Shown piece by piece: positions 1 to 5,508 of a stretch of 9,041 nt of DNA. Where the stretch lies: assembly GCA_030622265.1 (NCBI GenBank), contig JAUXGG010000041.1, positions 1-9,041 of the forward strand. Reading direction: 5' to 3'. The stretch's first letter is position 1, and every line of letters starts with the position of its first letter. Position numbers and translations under genes: made by a program. Origin of the DNA: Candidatus Eiseniibacteriota bacterium. Its GTDB lineage: Bacteria > Arandabacterota > Arandabacteria > Arandabacterales > Arandabacteraceae. The notes beneath the pieces are model-generated. The model was not told where the DNA came from. It searched no databases and worked only from the letters and a program-made list of their open reading frames with translations.

Positions 1-343
1 GGATCGGCACGGCAGGTGTCGGCACCGCATTGCCGAAGGCATCCACAAGCTGGAGCTCAAGATCCGTCTCGCCGCCGAGCTTGGCCCAGCCCGGTACGAG
101 CCTCGCCGTGAATTCATCGGGCGGACCGGGGCTGAAAAGCACCGTGACGGTATCGGCCGGCAGCCCTTCATACAGGCCCGGCTCTGCCCTGGCGCTGAAA
201 ACCGTCTTGCCGGAGACCTCGGAAGTCAGGTAAACCCTGAAATAGCCATTAGCGTCGGTGATGTCGGCTTCCGGATCGAAATCCGGAAGGCCCTCGATGG
301 TCTCCATCCGGATCGGCACGGCAGGTGTCGGCACCGCATTGCC
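1..343 (-). repeat. Tandem Big_1-like domain repeat, about 103 residues per unit
   Basis: Bases 1-34 and 310-343 are identical over 34 nt, giving a period of 309 bp (103 codons). Both encode GNAVPTPAVPI in the exported protein. Neighbouring segments have diverged, so this is an old duplication with one conserved or recently homogenised patch. Confidence 0.8.
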
Positions 344-3300
344 CCGGACGTCCACCAGCTGGACACTGACCTCGATCCGTTCCTCCCCACCCACCGCGGC
401 CTCGGTGATATCGACCGCGAGACTGATTCCGGCCGGCTTAAGCTCCCCCACACCGACCTCGACCGCCCCTTCCGTCTCATTCCGGGTGAGGTCGACCCGG
501 AGGACCTCGATGCTGTCATCGGCGACATAGAAGAGGCCGACCCCGTCGGTGAAATCGGCACTCCTCAGCAAGTTGCCGGGTATGAGCTGGGTATAGTCAG
601 CGCTGTCCGCGAGGAGTACCGTACCCCTGGCGGGCACGTCGGGGTCAAGCAGCGTCGGCGTGGCCAGCACGCTGTCCTGAACCGAAGTATCGAAGATGGC
701 GGAATTCTCCTCCGCATCCCTGGGCTCGAACATGACCTGGGCAAAGAAATAGATGGTGTCCTCGGGCACGCTTCTCGACATGCCGCGGGAGTAGATCTCA
801 TTGCCCAGCAGGCCGTCGGGATCGAAAGTCAGGGTGTGCGCCACATCGACTACCGAATCGATGAAGACATACTTGGTGGCTATCGCAGTGCCCATCACGA
901 AACCGATTGTCGACGTATCGCCCCCTTGAACTGTGAAGAGGGAATCGAACCTCGCGTATCCCCGGGCCTCGCCAAAGAGGGTATAGGAGCCGTCTTCGAG
1001 GTTTATGAATTCATAAGGGCCGCTTCCCCCATCTATTACGAGAGCGGTGTCACCGAGCACATCCCCATCCACATCCCTGAGGTAGAGCCGCGAATCCGTG
1101 CTCTGTCCGCCGAGCGTGATACTTCCCATAAGGGTACCGGTCACTACCTCAAGCAAGAAATTCTGACCATCCACATAGGCATTGGCCTCAAGGGCGATGT
1201 CCTCTACACGCTCGGTCTTGTAACCCCGGCCAGAAGTCTCCAGAGTGTAGATGCCGGGTTCAAGGAACCTGATCTCATATGCTCCGCCCCCGGGTGGCGC
1301 GTTGACCCACTTGTCCGGCCTGTCGTTGCGGTATGCCGTTACCCGGATCACGGTCGTCTCATCATTCGGATCACCCAGAGTCACCGTACCGGCGATGGTG
1401 CCCGTGGTGGCATCAAGTTCGAAATCAATGTCGTCGACCCTTCCGCCGTCCGTGATCGTCACGCTCCGGGTGACACTGCTGGAATAGAACAGAGCCGCAG
1501 CCTCCACGGTATAACTGCCATCGGGAACATCGGAAAGCAGGTACGCTCCCCCGCCGGGAGCCGTCCGGGCCGATGAGACGGTCTCCTCCCCGGCCGAGGC
1601 CGTGACGGTAACCACGCTTACCTTGTCGGTGGTATCACTCAGCGTGGCTGTCCCGGTGATCATGCCGGCGAACTGCGCCTGGGCCTCGATATAGCACGAG
1701 TTGAGCCCCTGGCCGAAGCGATCCTCCGCATCAGGGGTCTTGTAATTGAGCATGTCTTCCTGGGGACGGCCCTGCCCCTTCCCCTCGCCGGGAATGACAA
1801 GCACGTCCAGGAGGTTGGGATCGGGCTCTCTTCCGCCCTGGGCATTGGAGCCGCCGCCGAATTGCCATTCGGCAATGCCGGCATTGACCGGCCTGCTCCC
1901 ACCAAGGTTGGTGGCATCGGAATCGCCGTCGTGGCCGGACATCGCGATTATGTAATCCCACTGCTTGAGCTCGGTCCTGATCTCATTAAGCTTCGCGGCG
2001 TCAAGCTCCTCCTCCGCCTCGAGGAGATCGAGAGCTTCCAGGCTCATATAGATCTCGACAAAGTCCTCGACATAATCATTACAGATGTGGACCTTATTGG
2101 GCCCGGTCATCTTGGTCCAGTCGCCGGAATTGTCGGAGTTATTGGAGACGTTCAGGCTCACCCACCAGCCATCGGCCACCGCCCCATAGTCCCAGGCATC
2201 CCATGGGGCCAAGTCCACGTACCGGTCGGGATAGCCCATGGTCGACCCGGTCTCTTCATCGGAATCCATGTAGACATCGATCTTCTGGAGATTGAGCTGT
2301 GCCTTGTTGGGATTGCCGCACTTATTTCCCGGATTGGGGGCGCCCCAGCTCACCTCTCCATTGGAGAGCACATTGCCCAGGTAGACCCGCACAACCAGGT
2401 GCCGGCCGTCGATAAGGAAGTCGGCCCGCTCGATATCAAACACCCCGTCCTTGAAGACGCTGTTGGTGGGATAGAGATAGTAGAGCCCTTCCTCGCCCGG
2501 CCTATTGGGCCCGTGATCGTCGCCGACGGCATCTTCCACGGAGAGGAACACCTCCGCGGCGCTCACAATCGTCAGCTGGGTTTCGGCCAGGCTCCAGGCA
2601 ACGCCCGAGCTGTCGGTCGCGACGAGTGGGATGGTATACGTGCCGCCCGAGATGTCGGGAGCCGTGGAGAACGATACGGAGTAGACCCCATCGCCGGCCG
2701 TCTCGTCCCCATTGGTGCCATCATCAAACATGCTGGTCGTGCGATCGCCGCCGATGTCCTCAAGGGCAGCAGAGACATTGCCAATACCACCCCCGGTATC
2801 GTCCACTTTGACCGTGAAGAGGACATCCTCACCCGCGGTTATCTCGCTCGGCGAAGCCGCCTGCTGGCTCATGTCCGGTGGCGCTCCGAAGTCCGGTAGG
2901 ACATGCTCGGCATAGACCGAAAGAAAAGTAATGTCGGTGGCCGTGTCCCACCAGTTGCCCGTGTCCGGGAGCATATCGTGCGTGGCATCGTGGGGGTTGG
3001 AATCCAGGGCCGAGTACTTGGTGCCGACCGGCTCCTGGGTAACATATGACTGGATTCTCAAGGTATCATTGGGCCCGATGGACCCTATGGCCGACGCTGG
3101 AAACCTGAACTGGACCGTGCCGGCAGCCTTTGTGATGAGCTCCAGCGAGTTCTTGTTGGCATCATCGGGATTGGAAGTCCACTCATCGGTGGCGGGCTTC
3201 CAGAACTCCCACCGGTCGTTCCTCCAGCGCCTCAAGTCGGCATAATCATTGGCGCTGTACTTATAGGTAAACACATAGTCGGGTTTAAGGTCGTGCTGGT

Positions 3301-3619
3301 ACGCCACTGGAAACTCGAAAGCGTCGCTGGGGGCCCCGGCGGCATCCGCATCCCGCTCCAGGATAACCATCAAGTGCATGTCAGTCCAGATGGTGGCAAA
3401 ATCGAGGGTTATCACCAGAGTATCGGATGATGACCCCTCCAGCCAAGCATACTGGTAGGTAAGATCCGCCCCGGGATCGCTGTTGTGGTCCGGATCGCTC
3501 TCGGGGGCCGGCTCATCTATGGAAACCAGGACCGGCTCCTGGGCTGCTGCCATCGATGGCGCAATAACAATCGATGCGGCGAATAGAAGTACAAGAATCC
3601 AGCAATACCATTTGCTCAA
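1..3619 (-). CDS. Large exported modular protein, C-terminus beyond window (glucodextranase-C-like, CPD-like and Big_1-like repeats)
   Basis: One frame stays open from a TTG at 3619 to base 1 (1206 codons, no stop). The TTG is chosen because AAGGAG lies 9 nt upstream and a signal peptide follows at once (MSKWYCWILVLLFAAS..., predicted cleavage after AAA26). Residues about 27-235 are an uncharacterised beta-rich region. Residues about 240-355 look Ig-like, with an acidic loop DDGTNGDETAGDGVYS starting at 299. Residues about 357-625 resemble the C-terminal module of glucodextranase (VEDAVGDDHGP, YPTNSVFKDGVFDIE, LQKIDVYMDSD, EWQFGGG). Three carboxypeptidase regulatory-like repeats follow at about 651-735, 738-822 and 826-908. 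A spacer leads to Big_1-like Ig repeats from about 1067 (TDANGYFRVYLTS). No catalytic domain is visible, so it is probably a cell-surface or secreted carbohydrate-binding or adhesive protein. It has its own promoter. Confidence 0.85.
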   Translation of the reverse strand, partial: MSKWYCWILVLLFAASIVIAPSMAAAQEPVLVSIDEPAPESDPDHNSDPGADLTYQYAWLEGSSSDTLVITLDFATIWTDMHLMVILERDADAAGAPSDAFEFPVAYQHDLKPDYVFTYKYSANDYADLRRWRNDRWEFWKPATDEWTSNPDDANKNSLELITKAAGTVQFRFPASAIGSIGPNDTLRIQSYVTQEPVGTKYSALDSNPHDATHDMLPDTGNWWDTATDITFLSVYAEHVLPDFGAPPDMSQQAASPSEITAGEDVLFTVKVDDTGGGIGNVSAALEDIGGDRTTSMFDDGTNGDETAGDGVYSVSFSTAPDISGGTYTIPLVATDSSGVAWSLAETQLTIVSAAEVFLSVEDAVGDDHGPNRPGEEGLYYLYPTNSVFKDGVFDIERADFLIDGRHLVVRVYLGNVLSNGEVSWGAPNPGNKCGNPNKAQLNLQKIDVYMDSDEETGSTMGYPDRYVDLAPWDAWDYGAVADGWWVSLNVSNNSDNSGDWTKMTGPNKVHICNDYVEDFVEIYMSLEALDLLEAEEELDAAKLNEIRTELKQWDYIIAMSGHDGDSDATNLGGSRPVNAGIAEWQFGGGSNAQGGREPDPNLLDVLVIPGEGKGQGRPQEDMLNYKTPDAEDRFGQGLNSCYIEAQAQFAGMITGTATLSDTTDKVSVVTVTASAGEETVSSARTAPGGGAYLLSDVPDGSYTVEAAALFYSSSVTRSVTITDGGRVDDIDFELDATTGTIAGTVTLGDPNDETTVIRVTAYRNDRPDKWVNAPPGGGAYEIRFLEPGIYTLETSGRGYKTERVEDIALEANAYVDGQNFLLEVVTGTLMGSITLGGQSTDSRLYLRDVDGDVLGDTALVIDGGSGPYEFINLEDGSYTLFGEARGYARFDSLFTVQGGDTSTIGFVMGTAIATKYVFIDSVVDVAHTLTFDPDGLLGNEIYSRGMSRSVPEDTIYFFAQVMFEPRDAEENSAIFDTSVQDSVLATPTLLDPDVPARGTVLLADSADYTQLIPGNLLRSADFTDGVGLFYVADDSIEVLRVDLTRNETEGAVEVGVGELKPAGISLAVDITEAAVGGEERIEVSVQLVDVRGNAVPTPAVPIRMETIEGLPDFDPEADITDANGYFRVYLTSEVSGKTVFSARAEPGLYEGLPADTVTVLFSPGPPDEFTARLVPGWAKLGGETDLELQLVDAFGNAVPTPAVPI

Positions 3620-3628
3620 TAGAGGTAT

Positions 3629-3634
3629 CTCCTT
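3629..3634 (-). promoter_or_regulatory. Shine-Dalgarno AAGGAG for the TTG-started exported protein
   Basis: AAGGAG lies 9 nt before the TTG at 3619. The ATG at 3612 is out of frame with the long reading frame, so this ribosome binding site and the signal peptide decide for the TTG start. Confidence 0.75.
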
Positions 3635-3650
3635 GACGACCTTGGGGGGA

Positions 3651-3679
3651 AGGCTAACAGAGTTTCGCAGGCCAGTCAA
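3651..3679 (-). promoter_or_regulatory. Sigma70-type promoter for the exported protein
   Basis: On the minus strand TTGACT (3679-3674) is followed by a 17-nt spacer and TAGCCT (3656-3651). This leaves a leader of roughly 25 nt before the TTG start. The element sits between the inverted repeat after the sirtuin gene and the exported-protein gene, so the latter is probably a separate transcription unit. The architecture matches the two other promoters in the window. Confidence 0.55.
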
Positions 3680-3707
3680 CCCGAAATCATGCTCCCCTTT
3701 CCCTGGT

Positions 3708-3791
3708 GCCCGGGGCCCCTTTCCTGCTCAGGATGGTCACTCCACTGGCTCTGGTAGTCGTGACCATATTCGCGAGAAAGGGGCCTCGGGC
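3708..3791. terminator. Long imperfect inverted repeat after the sirtuin gene, possible terminator
   Basis: Arms 3708-3723 and 3776-3791 pair at 15 of 16 positions. An inner perfect 8-bp stem (ATGGTCAC with GTGACCAT, 3733-3740 and 3760-3767) lies inside, and weaker pairing continues outward (ctggt at 3703-3707 with accag at 3793-3797). It begins just after the sirtuin stop, where the operon transcript should end. No U-tract follows on the minus strand, so it is not a textbook intrinsic terminator. It may be a 3'-end stabilising hairpin or a palindromic repeat element. Confidence 0.45.
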
Positions 3792-3799
3792 AACCAGTG

Positions 3800-4546
3800 T
3801 CAGGGGGAGGTGAGTTCGAGGATAGAGTCCACCAGGCCCGGCATGACCTCGCCGGCCTTGCCCTCGAGGTGGAGATCCACATAGGGCGTCAAGGGCGTCG
3901 GGTCGGGGTTTACCTCTATGACGTGCGCCCCCGCCTGCTTGGCCAGGAGCGGCATCGAGGCCGCCGGCTGGACAACCGCCGACGTGCCGGCCACCACCAT
4001 CAGGTCGCAGTCCCTCGACGCCTCGGACGCCTCGCGGATGGCCTTCTCAGGCAAGGCCTCCCCGAACCACACGATGTCGGGCCTCAGCATTCCGCCGCAG
4101 GTGCAGTGCGGAGGAATCTCGGGAAGGGGTACCGGCAGATCTGAGGTGACCGCGCCGCAGTCCAGGCACCGCGCCCTGAATAGATTCCCGTGCAGCTCCA
4201 CCAGGCGCCGCGTGCCGGCCCTCCCGTGGAGATTGTCGACATTCTGGGTAATGAGCAGGAAATCCGAGACCTTCTCGTCCAGCCGGGTTATGGCATGATG
4301 GGCCGGATTCGGCTGCTTGCCGGCGCAGATCCCGCGCCTGTAGTCGTACCACTCCCACACCAGCCGGGGATCTTCTCTGAACGCCTCCGGCCTCGCCAGC
4401 TCCTCGGCCCTGTAAGTCCTCCACAGTCCTCCGGCGCCCCTGAAGGTCGGAATCCCGCACTCTGCAGATACACCCGCCCCGGTAAGGACCGTGATGAATG
4501 AGTCGCTGCCTAAACCGAAAGAGGAGAGATCGGCCGCGCCGCTCAA
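3800..4546 (-). CDS. Sir2-family NAD-dependent protein deacylase (sirtuin, CobB/SIRT5-like)
   Basis: 248 residues from a TTG start. It shows the full sirtuin signature: GAGVSAECGIPTF at 23-35 (NAD binding), TQNVDNLH at 100-107, catalytic His119 in ELHG, zinc cysteines 127/130 and 148/150 (CLDC, CTC), FGE at 161-163, AGTS at 186-189 and EVNPD around 211-215. The YDYR at 67-70 matches the Tyr-x-x-Arg that marks class III sirtuins, which prefer succinyl or other acidic acyl-lysine, so desuccinylase/deacylase activity is likely. The frame stays open upstream to 4621, but that part overlaps the conserved C-terminus of the preceding gene. The TTG at 4546 makes a TTGA overlap with that gene's stop and has GGGAGG 6 nt upstream. 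Length agrees with the family. It is a cytosolic enzyme placed last in an envelope redox operon. Confidence 0.95.
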   Translation of the reverse strand: MSGAADLSSFGLGSDSFITVLTGAGVSAECGIPTFRGAGGLWRTYRAEELARPEAFREDPRLVWEWYDYRRGICAGKQPNPAHHAITRLDEKVSDFLLITQNVDNLHGRAGTRRLVELHGNLFRARCLDCGAVTSDLPVPLPEIPPHCTCGGMLRPDIVWFGEALPEKAIREASEASRDCDLMVVAGTSAVVQPAASMPLLAKQAGAHVIEVNPDPTPLTPYVDLHLEGKAGEVMPGLVDSILELTSP

Positions 4547-5355
4547 AGCCTCCCTCCCAGGCCGAACTCGACCGTGATGGCTCCGGTCGGGCACCTGGTG
4601 CAGTCGAGGCACTTGATGCATTCGGGAGAGTCAAGTTCCCTGTAGGCATTAAGATCGACCGGGCATATCCGGGCGCAGAAACCACACTCATTGCACTTCT
4701 TCTCATCGAGCCGCAGCCTCACCAGGCTGATCTTATTAAAGAGAGAGAAGATCGCCCCGAGCGGGCAGAAGGTCCGGCAGAAAGGCCGCTTGATGAAGAC
4801 CATTGCCAGGATGAAGCCTGCAAGCAGCGCCATCTTCAGCCAGAAGAAGTACCCCACGGCGAGGCCTTCCATGGCGTCCGCTCCCAGCGCGCCGCCGGCC
4901 ACCCACGGGATAGCGCCTTCCAGGCCCCCGGCGGGACAGAGCTTGCAGTACCAGGTCTCCATCTGCAGGAACGGCAGCACGATGGCCAGCGCCACAAGGG
5001 TTACGTACTTGAGATTGCCCATCCAGCGAGGGATCTTCACAGTCCGCCGGGATATCTTCTTCAGGACATCCTGCAGCAGGCCGAACGGACAAAGCCAGCC
5101 GCAGGTCATCCTTCCCACACCCGCCCCCACCAGGCCCAGGAAACCTACAATGAAATAGGGAAACATGCGCTGGGCGATGAAGTTCTGGAGTATCCCGATG
5201 GGGCAGGACCCGAAAGCTCCCGGGCAGGCATAGCAGTTGAGGGTGGGTACGCAGAAACCCTTCAGGAAACCGCCATAGAGCCTGAAGCCGAGATAGCCCG
5301 GGATATAACCGTTCTGCAGTACCGTGGATATGATTTGCCAGAGTCTTCGCTTCAT
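4543..5355 (-). CDS. Polytopic membrane 4Fe-4S protein (NapH/MauN/YccM-like)
   Basis: 270 residues with several hydrophobic helices (about 65-82, 115-130, 170-188). The family's cysteine motifs are present: CYACP at 41-45 followed by SCPIG at 50-54, CGWLCPFG at 85-92, CKLCPAG at 137-143 and CRTFCPLG at 193-200. A C-terminal two-cluster ferredoxin domain follows, with C221/224/227/231 (CxxCxxCxxxCP) and C246/249/252/255. The last motif is CIKCLDCTRCP, one residue shorter than the classical spacing. Relatives move electrons between the quinone or ferredoxin pool and envelope acceptors. It starts 15 nt after the Sec-extended small peptide and overlaps the sirtuin by TTGA. The ribosome binding site is weak, so translation may be coupled to the small peptide. 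The electron donor and acceptor are unknown; the family assignment is firm. Confidence 0.9.
   Translation of the reverse strand: MKRRLWQIISTVLQNGYIPGYLGFRLYGGFLKGFCVPTLNCYACPGAFGSCPIGILQNFIAQRMFPYFIVGFLGLVGAGVGRMTCGWLCPFGLLQDVLKKISRRTVKIPRWMGNLKYVTLVALAIVLPFLQMETWYCKLCPAGGLEGAIPWVAGGALGADAMEGLAVGYFFWLKMALLAGFILAMVFIKRPFCRTFCPLGAIFSLFNKISLVRLRLDEKKCNECGFCARICPVDLNAYRELDSPECIKCLDCTRCPTGAITVEFGLGGRL
4553..4558 (-). promoter_or_regulatory. Shine-Dalgarno GGGAGG for the sirtuin TTG start
   Basis: GGGAGG lies 6 nt before the TTG at 4546. With the TTGA stop/start overlap it supports a translationally coupled TTG start over the longer upstream options. Confidence 0.65.
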
Positions 5356-5365
5356 TCGCTCAGGA

Positions 5366-5383
5366 AGGGGTTACCCGACCCCT
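5366..5383 (-). promoter_or_regulatory. SECIS-like hairpin after UGA38
   Basis: On the transcript AGGGGU (5383-5378) pairs perfectly with ACCCCU (5371-5366), enclosing the 6-nt loop CGGGUA. The loop begins 17 nt after the UGA and has G at its second position. This fits the general rules for bacterial SECIS elements: a short upper stem, a loop with an early G, and a loop roughly 16-37 nt after UGA. The stem includes part of the TAA stop and lies just before the start of the 4Fe-4S gene. Confidence 0.65.
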
Positions 5384-5508
5384 ATACAGGACAGTCAGAT
5401 ATAGCTGCCGAGCGAGTCTATGAAGGCACGCTCCCCGCCGGCAAGGCCTGCCACTATCAGTGCAATCGATGCCACGATAAGCAGGATCGTTATGACCTTG
5501 AGGTTCAT
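5371..5508 (-). CDS. Small membrane selenoprotein with U-x-x-C motif (CD1871A CXXC-family-like)
   Basis: Read with UGA as Sec this is 45 residues: an N-terminal transmembrane helix (about 4-23), a short linker, then the C-terminus SYIULSCIGVG ending at TAA. Read conventionally it stops after residue 37 at the TGA 5397-5395. From memory, the CD1871A-type CXXC peptides are about 45 residues, with one helix, a G-E after it, and a terminal ICLECIGIG. The readthrough matches this residue for residue, with Sec38 in place of the first Cys. Those peptides sit next to membrane 4Fe-4S proteins with CYACP motifs, exactly as here. The start ATG overlaps the upstream stop (ATGA). Likely role (inference): a membrane selenol/thiol redox carrier for the adjacent 4Fe-4S protein. 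If UGA is not read through, the peptide lacks its motif. Confidence 0.8.
5395..5397 (-). other. In-frame UGA, predicted selenocysteine codon 38
   Basis: The frame continues past this TGA for exactly seven more residues, LSCIGVG, then TAA. This restores the U-x-x-C-I-G-x-G ending. A hairpin with SECIS-like geometry follows at once. Confidence 0.78.

Noticed and set aside
1..343. CRISPR-like repeat
   Set aside because: There are only two copies, spaced 309 bp apart and in frame within an Ig-like domain repeat.
836..1576. Plus-strand frame of 246 codons, and similar long frames at 1862-2899, 4498-5532 and 5529-6602
   Set aside because: All are antisense to well-supported minus-strand genes. 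Their products are low in recognisable motifs and follow GC-rich third-position shadowing.
4547..4621. N-terminal extension of the sirtuin to 4621
   Set aside because: It overlaps the ferredoxin motif of the preceding gene in another frame. The TTGA overlap and the normal family length support the start at 4546.
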